Shown piece by piece: positions 18,562 through 27,788 of a DNA stretch of 64,000 nt. Every line of letters begins with the position of its first letter. The first letter of the stretch is position 1. Both the position numbers and the translations under genes were made by a program. Below the pieces are notes generated by a model. The model ran no database searches. It was given only the letters and a program-made list of their open reading frames with translations, and was not told the DNA's origin. This DNA is from CAVRJC01 sp963721435 (GTDB taxonomy: Bacteria; Actinomycetota; Acidimicrobiia; IMCC26256; DASPTH01): contig CAVRJC010000012.1 in the NCBI GenBank assembly GCA_963721435.1, positions 806,001 to 870,000 of the forward strand. The letters are read 5' to 3'.

Positions 18562-19259
18562 TCTGTGACCTCTGCCGCAGCTGCCTCGTCGGGCGCGTCC
18601 TCACCGGGCATGGGCTCGACGTCGACGAGGCCCGGCCACGGCTTCACCACACGCGAGAGCAACGGGAAGTCCTTGCGCAGCGGGTGGCCTTCGAACTCGG
18701 ACGGGAGATAGAGGTGACGGAGTGCGGGGTGGCCGTCGAAGGCGACGCCGTACATCTCCCAGCACTCCCGCTCGTGCCAGTCGGCGCCCGCGTAGACGGG
18801 CACCCACGACTCGACCAGCATCGCCTGCTCGGCGACGTCGGCCTTGACGACGAGCCCGACGTGGTGGCGGGTGGACTGGACGAACGCGAACACCTGGAAG
18901 CGGCCCTCGGAGCCGGCGACGCCGTAGGTGAGCTCCTGCGGCTGCACCGGCGACGACGTGTCACCACTGGCGTCGTCGCCCTCCTTCGGCGCGGGCATCC
19001 AGTCGAGGCCGGCGATGAACGAGAGGTAGTCGCAGTCGAGGCGCGTCTTCGCGACCTCGGCGGCATGGCGCCACGCGTCGCGGCGCACGCGCACCACCGG
19101 CGTGCCGTAGGTGGGCGCGCTCTCGATGACGGCATCGCCGAGCTCGCGCTCGAACCGCTCGAGCAGGCTCGCGTGCGCAGCATCGAGCGCATGCGGGTCC
19201 GCAGGAGCGTCCGCGACTTCGGCTGCTTCGACCTGGCCGGTGCCGGCGGTGTCAGTCAA
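18558..19259 (-). CDS. nuoC: NADH-quinone oxidoreductase subunit C, complex I-1
   Basis: The 30-kDa-type subunit, 233 residues. A roughly 25-residue Ala/Asp-rich N-terminal extension precedes the conserved fold. The signature region HERECWEMYGVAFDGHPALR is near residue 165, followed by HPLRKDFPL. An acidic tail ends the protein. It overlaps nuoB by eight bases and nuoD by four. Confidence 0.92.
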   Translation of the reverse strand: MTDTAGTGQVEAAEVADAPADPHALDAAHASLLERFERELGDAVIESAPTYGTPVVRVRRDAWRHAAEVAKTRLDCDYLSFIAGLDWMPAPKEGDDASGDTSSPVQPQELTYGVAGSEGRFQVFAFVQSTRHHVGLVVKADVAEQAMLVESWVPVYAGADWHERECWEMYGVAFDGHPALRHLYLPSEFEGHPLRKDFPLLSRVVKPWPGLVDVEPMPGEDAPDEAAAAEVTE

Positions 19260-19779
19260 CGACGATCGGCTCCCCGCGCCAACGCTTCTGCAGGTCGTCG
19301 TTGCCGATGCCTTCGTTCTGGATCCGCTGCTGCAGGAGCACGATGCCCTGGATGAGGGCCTCGGGGCGCGGCGGGCACCCGGGCACGTAGATGTCGACCG
19401 GGATGATCTGGTCGATGCCCTTGGTGACGGAGTAGGAGTCCCAGTAGGGGCCGCCGCAGTTCGCGCACGAGCCCATCGAGATCACGTACTTGGGATCGGG
19501 CATCTGCTCGTAGAGGCGCTTGACCGCGGGCGCCATCTTGTCGGTGACGGTGCCCGACACGCAGATGAGGTCGGCCTGGCGGGGCGAGGCGGGGAACGGG
19601 ATCACCCCGAGGCGCATCACGTCGTAGCGCGGGCTCGCGAGTGACGCCCCCATCTCGATGGCACAGCACGCGAGGCCCCACTGGAACATCCAGAGGGAGT
19701 ACTTGCGGCTGTAGTTGAGGAGCCAGGTGAGCGGCTTGAGCGCGGGCTTCGAGAGGTAGCCCTTCTCGACTATGCCCAC
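19252..19779 (-). CDS. nuoB: NADH-quinone oxidoreductase subunit B, complex I-1
   Basis: Carries the terminal N2 cluster; 175 residues. The four cysteine ligands are visible: the tandem pair in GLACCAIEMGAS, one in GSCANCGGPYW and one in VPGCPPRPEAL. GTG 19779 is taken as start because it sits at the nuoA stop and gives the normal N-terminus VGIVEKGYLSKP; longer in-frame starts run through nuoA. Compared with NuoB-2 it has GSCANCGG rather than GVCASSGG. Confidence 0.94.
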   Translation of the reverse strand: MGIVEKGYLSKPALKPLTWLLNYSRKYSLWMFQWGLACCAIEMGASLASPRYDVMRLGVIPFPASPRQADLICVSGTVTDKMAPAVKRLYEQMPDPKYVISMGSCANCGGPYWDSYSVTKGIDQIIPVDIYVPGCPPRPEALIQGIVLLQQRIQNEGIGNDDLQKRWRGEPIVVD

Positions 19780-20132
19780 CGCAGCACCCCCTTGCGCCAG
19801 GCGTACACCAGGCCGAGAGCGAGGATCGTGATGAACACGAACATCTCGATCAGGCCGAAGACGCCGAGCGCTTCGAGATCGACGGCCCACGGGAAGATGA
19901 ACACGGCTTCCACGTCGAACATCACGAAGAGCAGTGCGTAGATGTAGTAGCGGACGTTGGACTGCCCGAACCCGAGCACGGCGTCGGAGCCCGACTCGTA
20001 GGGCAGCAGTTTCTCGGCGCGGGGGCGCGACGGGCGGACCAGACGTCCGACTCCGAGCATCGCCCCGACCATGAGGAGCGCGGCACCGATGAAGACCGCC
20101 ACGGCGAGATAATTCCGATAGAACTCACTCAC
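19770..20132 (-). CDS. nuoA: NADH-quinone oxidoreductase subunit A, complex I-1
   Basis: Three-helix membrane subunit, 120 residues, first gene of the 11-gene operon. The conserved loop LPYESGSDAVLG and the helix FVMFDVEAVFIFPWAV, with the functionally important acidic residues, are present. Transcription should start in the 154-bp gap to the divergent patatin-like gene. That gap contains a TGACGTCA palindrome near 20250 and no sequence I can confidently call a Rex site. Confidence 0.94.
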   Translation of the reverse strand: MSEFYRNYLAVAVFIGAALLMVGAMLGVGRLVRPSRPRAEKLLPYESGSDAVLGFGQSNVRYYIYALLFVMFDVEAVFIFPWAVDLEALGVFGLIEMFVFITILALGLVYAWRKGVLRWA

Positions 20133-20286
20133 GCGTGGGCCTCCCGCCCCCTCGCTGGAATGAGGCTTTGGTGTGGGGGGTTGGATTTCGGGCGCAGCAT
20201 AGCTCCGCCTTTTCCGGGCACGACAAACTGTGCGCGGCCTTCCTTGGTGACGTCATCCGCGGGCGCGAAGGGACGAAAATCATCCG

Positions 20287-21187
20287 GTGAGCATCTCGAT
20301 CAACCAGCTGCGTCGACGCGCGTCGCGAGGCACTCGGACCGCGTTCGTGCTCGCCGGCGGCGGCAACCAAGCGGTCAGCGAAGTGGGCATGCTCCGCCGC
20401 GCTGCTCGAGCGTGGGATCACCCCCGACGTGATCGTCGGGACGTCGGCGGGCGCGTGGAACGGGTCGGTCCTCGCGGCCAACCCGACGGTCGGCGGCGTC
20501 GAGTCACTGATCGAGATGTGGGAGTCGATCCGAGGCGAGGACGTGTTCCCGGGCGGGAAGCTGTCGCGGGCGTGGAACCTGCTCACCCGGGACGACCACC
20601 TCTTCTCCGACCACGGCCTGCGGACGCTGCTGGAGAAGGCGGCGACCCCCGACACGTTCGAGGAGCTCGTGGTGCCGCTCCGAGTGGTCTCGTGCGACCT
20701 CGACAGCGGCGAGGAGGTCGTGTTCGCACGGGGGCCACTGGTGCCTGCGTTGCTGGCGTCGGCCGCGTTGCCGGGCCTGTTCCCTCCGGTTCGTCACGAC
20801 GGCCGCACGCTGGTCGACGGCGCGGTCGTCAACACGGTGCCGCTGTGGCACGCGCTGTCGGGGCCGGTCGACCGGATCTACGTCCTCACGGTGACCGGCG
20901 AGCTGATGCGCCGGCCGCTGCGGTCGCCCATCGACGTCGCGATCCGCGCGTTCACCATCAGCCGGAAGCAACGCTTCGAGCTCGAGCTGCGGAGCGTGCC
21001 GCCGGGCATCGAGGTGCACGTGCTACCCGGCCCCGTCGACGACCGCGAGTTCTTCGACTTCTCGGATCCGCTGATGCTGATCGAGGAGGCCCACCACATG
21101 GCGGAGCGCTACCTCGACCAGGCGGAGGTCGACCGCGCGGAGCGATCGGCCATGCGCCGCTCCTGGTGGCGCCGCCACGTCAGCTGA
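20287..21187 (+). CDS. Patatin-like phospholipase family protein
   Basis: About 300 residues with the patatin layout: glycine-rich oxyanion segment FVLAGGGNQAVSEVGML, nucleophile elbow GTSAGAW (G-x-S-x-G), and the Asp of the catalytic dyad in LVDGAVVN. Such enzymes hydrolyse acyl esters of lipids. The frame breaks near 20401 between GMLRR and ALLERGI; adding one CG to the CGCCGCG run restores it. It is divergent from nuo operon 1 and upstream of the PHA genes, so a role in lipid or PHA-granule turnover is possible but unproven. Confidence 0.75.
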
Positions 21188-21302
21188 GGGGCTGACCACC
21201 GGGCGGCGACGCCGCTGCCTCCGAAGACCCGTCACCTTCGGCGGAGACAGCTGCCATTTCTGACGGTTCTCCACGTGATCGTCGGGATGGGCGGGTGTCT
21301 GC

Positions 21303-21332
21303 TTGACATAGTTTGCGAATGCTTGCTAGAGT
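21303..21332 (+). promoter_or_regulatory. Sigma-70-type promoter of the phasin-like gene
   Basis: TTGACA at 21303-21308 and TAGAGT at 21327-21332 with an 18-base spacer, 43 bases before the ATG of the phasin-like gene. The spacer TAGTTTGCGAATGCTTGC is unusually AT-rich for this window and contains spaced TTGC/TGC repeats that could be an operator, perhaps for the XRE regulator encoded next. Confidence 0.65.
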
Positions 21333-21374
21333 GGCGGTACACCCCCGAGACACTCTGACGAAAGGCCCTCTGCA

Positions 21375-21659
21375 ATGCCGACTGCAACCGCACCTGCGGC
21401 AGCCATCCAAGACGCTGTCGTGTCATCCATCAAGCAGGGCCAGGAGCTCGCGCTCACGAGCATCAGCGCCTGGACCGACCTCGCCGGGAAGGCCTTCCCC
21501 CTCCCCGCGTTCGACTCCCTTCCCTTCGCGACGGCGATGCCCGAGGCTCGTGAGCTCGTGGACGCCGGCTTCGGCTTCGCGGCCGAGCTGCTCGCGGTGC
21601 AGAAGGAGTTCTCGGACAAGCTGCTCGACTCGATGACCCCGAAGAAGTCGTCGAAGTAA
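21375..21659 (+). CDS. Phasin-like PHA granule-associated small protein
   Basis: Protein of 94 residues, predicted helical and amphipathic, with AIQDAVVSSIKQGQELALTS at the N-terminus and ELVDAGFGFAAELLAVQKEF followed by KLLDSMTPKKSSK at the C-terminus. Size, composition and helical pattern fit small phasins that coat polyhydroxyalkanoate granules. The neighbourhood supports it: an XRE regulator follows and PhaZ-like and PhaC genes lie within 3 kb. It has its own strong promoter and terminator, as expected for an abundant structural protein. I infer the function from pattern and context, not from a catalytic motif. Confidence 0.65.
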   Translation: MPTATAPAAAIQDAVVSSIKQGQELALTSISAWTDLAGKAFPLPAFDSLPFATAMPEARELVDAGFGFAAELLAVQKEFSDKLLDSMTPKKSSK

Positions 21660-21666
21660 CCCTTCT

Positions 21667-21713
21667 CTGTGGGGTCCCGGTCCGGCTCCCCCCGCCGGTC
21701 CGGGGCCCCACAG
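21667..21713 (+). terminator. Rho-independent-type terminator after phasin-like gene
   Basis: Long GC-rich hairpin: arms beginning CTGTGGGGTCCCGG and ending CCGGGGCCCCACAG, about 19 bp with a few wobble pairs, followed by the pyrimidine- and T-rich tail TTCTTCTCCTCC. It is eight bases past the phasin-like stop. Confidence 0.8.
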
Positions 21714-21770
21714 TTCTTCTCCTCCTCTCCCCTCGCCCTCTCCCCTCGCCGCTTCTCGTAACTTCATCTC

Positions 21771-22178
21771 GTGGACGACCGCAACGAGCAGCTGCACGCG
21801 CTCGGCTCCTTCATCCGGGCCCAGCGCCAGCTCGCCAACCTGTCGCTCCGGCAGATGGCCGACATCGCCAAAGTGTCGAACCCGTACCTCAGCCAGCTCG
21901 AGCGCGGGCTGCACGAGCCGTCGATGCGCGTGGTGCAGGCAATCGCGTCGGCGCTGAACCTCTCGGCCGAGACCCTGCTCGAGCAGGCGGGCGTGATCGA
22001 TCACGACGCCGCGCACGCGACCACCGTCGACACCGAGACCGCGATCCGCAGTGACACGCGCCTGACCGACGAGCAGAAGCAGGCGTTGCTGACGGTCTAT
22101 CGCAGCTACGTGCAGACCAACTCGCCGGGTTCGGCGCAGCCGGCGGACGGAGATTCGGCGACCGACACCTCCGGCTGA
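21771..22178 (+). CDS. XRE-family HTH regulator near PHA genes
   Basis: Regulator of 135 residues. An XRE-type helix-turn-helix occupies residues 10-65 (FIRAQRQLANLSLRQMADIA, VSNPYLSQLERGLHEPS, VVQAIASALNLS). A short acidic tail contains LTDEQKQALLTVYRSYV. Proteins of this shape are found beside phasin and PHA synthase genes in actinobacteria, so control of PHA genes is the likely role. The GTG start at 21771 lacks a clear ribosome site. Its last 73 bases overlap the convergent hydrolase gene. Confidence 0.8.
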   Translation: MDDRNEQLHALGSFIRAQRQLANLSLRQMADIAKVSNPYLSQLERGLHEPSMRVVQAIASALNLSAETLLEQAGVIDHDAAHATTVDTETAIRSDTRLTDEQKQALLTVYRSYVQTNSPGSAQPADGDSATDTSG

Positions 22179-22909
22179 ACATCACCGAGGAACTCGGTGA
22201 TGTGCGCGGCGGCTTTCTCCGTTCCTTCGCGGACGAGGAACCAGTGCTCGCCCTCGACCACCGCGAGCTGCGCGTTCGGGATCTCGCGCGCGAGGACCCG
22301 CGCCGCGTTGACCGGCGCGACGCGGTCGTGCGCGCCCGCGAGCACGAGCGTGGGCTGCGGCAGCTGCGAGACCCACGGGAACGACGACCACGTGGAGATC
22401 GCGAGGAGCTGCCACCAATAGCCCACGGGATCGGGCCGCGGTACGAGTGACGCGCCGGAGGCGGCCGCCGAGAGCACCGCGAAAGGATCGCCGAGGGGTG
22501 AGCCCCACCCGAAGTTCGTCGCCGCGAGCACGAGTCGGGTGACGCGGTCGGGCGCAAGCCGGGCGAGCTCCTGCGCGACCGCCCCGCCGAAGGAGTACCC
22601 GAGCACGTCGAATTCCGGTCGGGCAGATTCGGCGACAGATTCTGCGGAATTGGCGACGGCGAGGGCGAGGTGCGCGAGGTCGCGGATGGTCAGGGGGCGG
22701 CGCGGCGTGCTGGAGCCGCCCGTGCCGGGCGCGTCGAACACGATCGTGCGACGCTCGCCGAGCTCGGCGCGCAGGGGCTCCCACGTCTCGAGCGGCGCGC
22801 CGAGGCCGTTCAGCAGGAGCAGTGGACGGCCTTCGGTGCCGCGCACCGACACCCGAATGCCGTGGTCGCCGACCTGCATCGAATGCGCATCGGCGTCAAC
22901 TCCTGACAT
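22106..22909 (-). CDS. Alpha/beta hydrolase, PHA depolymerase (PhaZ)-like
   Basis: Alpha/beta hydrolase of 267 residues with nucleophile elbow LGYSFGG (Ser106), an acid in LAGAHDRVAPV and the catalytic His in GEHWFLV. The segment FDAPGTGGSSTPRRP is close in pattern to intracellular medium-chain PHA depolymerases of the Pseudomonas PhaZ type. It starts 14 bases inside the end of phaC, so synthesis and mobilisation enzymes would be co-translated. Another esterase activity cannot be excluded. Its 3' end overlaps the convergent XRE gene. Confidence 0.65.
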   Translation of the reverse strand: MSGVDADAHSMQVGDHGIRVSVRGTEGRPLLLLNGLGAPLETWEPLRAELGERRTIVFDAPGTGGSSTPRRPLTIRDLAHLALAVANSAESVAESARPEFDVLGYSFGGAVAQELARLAPDRVTRLVLAATNFGWGSPLGDPFAVLSAAASGASLVPRPDPVGYWWQLLAISTWSSFPWVSQLPQPTLVLAGAHDRVAPVNAARVLAREIPNAQLAVVEGEHWFLVREGTEKAAAHITEFLGDVQPEVSVAESPSAGCAEPGELVCT

Positions 22910-24611
22910 ACGTGCCCGGCGCGTCGGCGATCGACGGATGGGACGCGTCGCCCATCGCGGGCGGCGCGACGCGCGCTCCCGCGCGCTCGGCGATCCAACG
23001 CGCCCAGTCGTCCCACCACGATTCCTTGTGCTCCACGGCCGACGCGCGCCACTGCTCGGGATCGCTCGGCAGGTCGTCGTTGGTCCACAGGCGAGCCTTC
23101 GGCCCGGGTGGGTTCACGATGCCGGCGATGTGGCCCGCCGACGTGAGCACGAACCGGATCGGGCCCTTGAACAGCTGCGTGGACTTGTACGACGAGGACC
23201 ACGGCACGATGTGGTCGTCGACCGCGGCGACGATGTAGGTGTCGGTGGTGATGTTCGACATGATGAGCCGCTCGCCCAGCGCCTCCATCTCGTCGTGCGC
23301 GAGCGCATTCTCGATGTACATCTTCCGCGCGAAGTAGCTGTGCGCCTTGCCCGGCATGCGGGTGCCGTCGTCGTTCCACGCGAGCAGGTCGAACGCCGGC
23401 GGGCTCTCACCGAGCAACCAGTTGTCGACCACGTACCGGAACAACAGGTCGTTGGCGCGCAGCATGGTGAAGGTGCGGGTCATGTCCTTCGCCTCGAGGA
23501 AGCCGGACTCCTCCATGCGGCGGCACATCACCTCGATGGTGCCGGGATCGGTGAACACGTCGGAGAGCAACCCGGCCCCGGCGTAGTCGGTGGCGGAGTT
23601 GAGCAGCGTGGTGACGTTCACCAGATGGTCGCCCACGGCCTCGAGATACGCGAGCGCCATCGTGTTCAGCGTGCCGCCGAGGCAGATCGCGAGCGTGTTC
23701 ACCACATCGGTGCCGGCGATGGCGCGGGCGACGTCGATGGCGGTGAGCGGGCCGAGCCGGAGGTAGTCGTCGAAGCTGGTGTCGCGCATCGACTCGTCGG
23801 GGTTGCGGTAGCTGATCGCGAACGTGGTGTGCCCGTGCCGCACCGCCCACTCGATCAGGCTCTTCTTCGGTGCGAGGTCGGCGATGTAGTAGCGGTTGAT
23901 CCACGGTGGGCACACGAGCAACGGGATCTCGTAGACATCGTCGGTCTGCGGCGTGTACTGGATGACCTCGATGAGCTCGTTGCGGAACACGACCTTGCCC
24001 GGTGTGGCGGCCATGTTCTCGCCGAGGGTGAACGCCGAGCGGTCGACCTGCCGAGGCCAGCCCTCGTTCTCCATCAGATCGAGCATGAAGTTGCGGCTCC
24101 CGCGCAGCACGCTGAACCCGCCGGTCTCCAACGCGCGCTTCAGCGCGGTCGGGTTGGTGAGCAGCAGGTTCGTGGGCGCGAGGGTGTCGGTGACGAGACC
24201 TGCTGCAAACGCGGCCTTGGGCGCGGTCGCGTCGTCGAGATCGCCGGCCTCCACCAGCTCGAGCAGCAGCTTGGTGGTAGCGAGGTACCACTCGAGCAGG
24301 GCGCGGAACAGCGGGTTCTGAACCCACGCGGCGTCGCGGAAGCGCGCGTCCTTGCCCACGGTCGCAACCGGCTCGTCCAGGCGCGCGCCGAGGGTGCGGA
24401 CGGCGACGTCGATGCCGCCCTTGACCACCCGGGTGCCGAAGCGCGCGAACGCGGGCACCGCGGCCCGGGGCCGGAACGCGGCGCGGCTCAGGGCATGACG
24501 GAGCGAGCGCATGATCGCGATCGGATCCGCGGTGTCGAGTGCACCTTCGGCCACGCCGAGTGCATCCTGCAGGCCCGCCGGGATGTCGTCGAGCAGCTCC
24601 ACCTTGGCCAT
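22896..24611 (-). CDS. phaC: Polyhydroxyalkanoate synthase
   Basis: PHA synthase of 571 residues, class I-like in size; polymerises hydroxyacyl-CoA into PHA. The catalytic cysteine lies in the lipase-like box LAICLGGTLN (Cys310). The partner aspartate is in AVDDHIVPW and the histidine in LTSAGHIAGIVNPPG, both typical of PhaC. The substrate-channel signature LLVCPPWINRYYIADL is present. Start ATG 24611 follows a small gap after nuoN of operon 2 on the same strand, so read-through from that operon is possible. The stop overlaps the PhaZ-like gene. Confidence 0.92.
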   Translation of the reverse strand: MAKVELLDDIPAGLQDALGVAEGALDTADPIAIMRSLRHALSRAAFRPRAAVPAFARFGTRVVKGGIDVAVRTLGARLDEPVATVGKDARFRDAAWVQNPLFRALLEWYLATTKLLLELVEAGDLDDATAPKAAFAAGLVTDTLAPTNLLLTNPTALKRALETGGFSVLRGSRNFMLDLMENEGWPRQVDRSAFTLGENMAATPGKVVFRNELIEVIQYTPQTDDVYEIPLLVCPPWINRYYIADLAPKKSLIEWAVRHGHTTFAISYRNPDESMRDTSFDDYLRLGPLTAIDVARAIAGTDVVNTLAICLGGTLNTMALAYLEAVGDHLVNVTTLLNSATDYAGAGLLSDVFTDPGTIEVMCRRMEESGFLEAKDMTRTFTMLRANDLLFRYVVDNWLLGESPPAFDLLAWNDDGTRMPGKAHSYFARKMYIENALAHDEMEALGERLIMSNITTDTYIVAAVDDHIVPWSSSYKSTQLFKGPIRFVLTSAGHIAGIVNPPGPKARLWTNDDLPSDPEQWRASAVEHKESWWDDWARWIAERAGARVAPPAMGDASHPSIADAPGTYVRS

Positions 24612-24722
24612 GCGCGACCCCCTGTGCTCGGTACGACGCGCGCGCCGCAACGTTACGTGATGCAGCCCGGGGCCGCGCCCGACGGCGTGCGAAGCGACGG
24701 TGGACGGGAGATGAAGACTGCG

Positions 24723-26224
24723 CTACAGGATCAACGTCGCGTCGCGGGCCCAGTGCACGAAGGTCTCGGGCACCACGCCGAGGGCAAGAGTCATGCCGAA
24801 GGCGACGAGCAGCGCGATCCCGAGCCACAGGTCGAAGCGGCGGCGCAGCGCCACCGTCGGCGTGGGCTCCGCGGCGTCGGGGTACGCGGCCGAGAGCGCG
24901 ACCCGCAGGTACCCGAACGAAGCGACCACTGTCGCGACCGCGGCGATGGCGACGAGCGCGTACTCGTTGGCGGCAGTCGCGGCTTCGAAGACCTCGACCT
25001 TGGCGATGAACCCACCGGTGAGCGGGATCCCCGCCTGGGCGAGCATGAAGAAGACGAGCAGGCTGCCGAGCACGGGATGGCGGAACGCGAGGCCGCGGTA
25101 GCTGCTGATGGTGTGGTCGGCGTCGCCCTTCAGCGACAGCGCGGTGACGACCGCGAACGAGCCGATCACCATGAACGAGTACACGAGCAGGTAGAAGAGC
25201 GCGGCCTCGCGGCCCTGCGGGGTCGCGGCCTGGAACGCGATCAGCACGTAGCCCGCGTGCGCGATCGACGAGTACGCGAGCATCCGCTTGATGTCGGTCT
25301 GGAGGACCATGCCGATGCTGCCGACCGCGAGCGTGAGCACCGCGAGCACCCACACGATGGGGCGCCAGTCGGTGCGGTAGAGCGGGAAGGCGATGTAGAA
25401 GATTCGGAGCAGCGCCGCGAATCCTGCGGCCTTGGTGGCGGCGGCCATGAACGCGGTGACCGGCGTGGGCGAGCCCTGGTAGACGTCGGGCGTCCACGTG
25501 TGGAACGGCGCCGCCGACACCTTGAAGCCGAGGCCCACGAGCAACAGCCCGAACCCCGCGAGCAGGGTCCCCTGCTCGAACAGGGTGTTGTGCGCGAGGA
25601 ACTGGAAGATCCCGGTGAGCGACGTGGTGCCGGTGGCGCCGTACACGAGCGCGATCCCGTAGAGGAAGATCGCCGACGAGAACGCACCGAGCACGAAGTA
25701 CTTGATGCCGGCTTCCTGCGAGCTGAGCCGCCGACGGTCGAACGCCGCGAGGACGTAGAGCGGGATCGACAGGACCTCGAGCGCGATGAACACGACGATG
25801 AGGTCGTTGGCGGTGGTCATCGCGACCATGCCGAGCGCCGAGAACAGCATCAGCGCGAGGTACTCCGGCCGTTCGAACTCCTCGCGTTTCAGGTAGGACA
25901 CCGCGACGAGCACCGCGAGCGCGGTCGCGCTCGACGACGACCACGCCGAGGAACACGCCGAACCCGTCGACGCGCACCATCCCGGTCATGGTGCTCATGG
26001 GGCCGTCGTCGCGGATGCGCTGCCACTGCCAGAACAGCATCACGCCCGACGGTGATGATGCCGACCGCGGCAAGCGTGTACGCGGCGGGCGTGGTGGCGG
26101 CGCGGCGGCGCAGCAGCGCACGCGACAGCACGATGAGCACCGCGGCGCCACCGAGCGCGAGCTCCGGTGCGATCGCGAGCCAGTCGACGTGCGGCGTGGT
26201 GATGTCGGAGACGGCAAGGATCAC
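24723..26224 (-). CDS. nuoN: NADH-quinone oxidoreductase subunit N, complex I-2 (frame broken)
   Basis: Last subunit gene of the 14-gene operon, about 500 residues after repair. It shows KVSAAPFHTWTPDVYQGSP and DIKRMLAYSSIAHAGYV. The start GTG 26224 overlaps the nuoM stop (AAGTGATC). Two frame breaks, near 25917 and 26043, divide the N-terminal third; each is repaired by one added CG, giving 502 codons. The core from AVSYLKREEFERPEY to the end is uninterrupted. Confidence 0.88.
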
Positions 26225-27786
26225 TTCGACCCCACCGCTCGTCGCTTGGCTTCGCGCTCTGCCCGAGAACCGAGGGCGGCTTCGGCTCGCGGTAGTCGGT
26301 CTTCTGCTCGAGCCGTGCGATCTTCGCCTTCACCGTCGGCTCGATGCGGTCGAGCACGGGCTTCGGGTAGAGGCCGAGGAACAGGCTGAGCACGAGCAGC
26401 GGGGCGACCACGACCACCTCGCGCAGGGTCACGTCGCGCATCTTGGCGTTCTCACCCCGAGGCTTCGCCGGTGAACACACGCTGGAACACCCACAGCATG
26501 TAGACCGCGGCGAGGATCACGCCGAAGGTCGCGACGATCGCGTACGACCGGTCGTACGATGAACGTGCCGAGCAGCGACAGGAACTCGCCGATGAACCCG
26601 GAGAAGCCGGGCAGGCCGATACCGGCGAACAGCGCGATGAGGAAGATGCCGCCGAGCACCGGTGCCGACTTCCAGATGCCGCGGTACGCGCTGATCTCGC
26701 GCGTGTGCCGGCGCTCGTAGAGCATGCCGATGACGAGGAACAGCGCACCGGTGGTGAGCGGGTGGCTCAACATGGTGAACGCGGCGCCGTCGATGCCGAT
26801 GATCGTGAGCGAGAAGATGCCGAGCACGACGAAGCCCATGTGCGCGACCGACGAGTACGCGATGACGCGCTTCATGTCGCGTCTGCATCGCGGCGACGAT
26901 CGCGCCGTAGATGATGCCGATCACCGCGAGCACCAGCAGGATCGGCGCGAGGTCGACGGACGCCTGCGGGAACAGCTCGAACGAGAAGCGGAGGAAGCCG
27001 TAGGCGCCCATCTTGAGGATCACGCCGGCCAGCACGACGGAGCCCGCGGTCGGCGCCTCGGTGTGCACGAGCGGCAGCCAGGTGTGGAACGGGAACAGCG
27101 GCGCCTTGATCGCGAACGCGGCCATGAACCCGAGGAAGAGCACCACCTCGGTGGTGCCCGACAGGCCGTTCCATGCCGCGAGCACGCGGTAGTCGAAGGT
27201 GAGGACGCCGGTGTCGGCCTGGTGGATGAACCCGAGCACGAGCGATCGACGCGAGCAGGAACGCCGAGCCCGCCGCGGTGTAGATGAAGAACTTCATCGC
27301 CGCGTACTCGCGCTTGCCGCTCCCCCATCCCTGGATGAGGAAGTACATGGGGACGAGCATCAGCTCCCAGAACACGAAGAACAGGATCAGGTCGAGGGAG
27401 AGGAAGATCCCCATGATGGCGCCCTCGAGCAGGAGGAACCACACGATGTACGCCTTCACGCGGTGAGTGATGTACTTCTCCGACGCGAGCAGCCCGATCG
27501 GGAACAGCAGCGCGGTGATCGCGATCATGAAGATGCTGATGCCGTCGACGCCGACGATGTAGCGGACGCCGAGCGTCGGGATCCAGCGCTCGTTGCGACG
27601 AACTGGAAGCCCGGGTCGTGGGGCGAGAAGTTCCAGAGCAGCCAGGCGGCGAGGCCGAGCGTCATCATCGACGCGGCGTAGCCGACCGCCTTCGCGACCT
27701 CGGGACGCTCGGACGGCGTGAGGAGGCAGACGAGCGCGCCGATGATCGGCAGCGACGATGATCGCCGAGAGGATCGGGAAGTCCAC
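26221..27786 (-). CDS. nuoM: NADH-quinone oxidoreductase subunit M, complex I-2 (frame broken)
   Basis: Proton-pumping subunit, about 527 residues when repaired. Conserved parts remain legible in different frames: MDFPILSAIIV at the GTG 27786 start, NERWIPTLGVRYIVGVDGIS, KAPLFPFHTWLPLVHTEAP, MKRVIAYSSVAHMGFVVLG and LYPKPVLDRIEP. About seven breaks, near 26271, 26459, 26560, 26881, 27246, 27600 and 27757, fall in CG-rich runs and are each repaired by adding CG or CGCG. The tail then reads AEREAKRRAVGSK and stops at the nuoN start. Confidence 0.85.
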
Positions 27787-27788
27787 GG

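Noticed and set aside
20133..20286. Rex operator controlling nuo operon 1
   Set aside because: No TTGTG-N8-CACAA-like pair was found in the gap; the TGACGTCA palindrome there does not match Rex.
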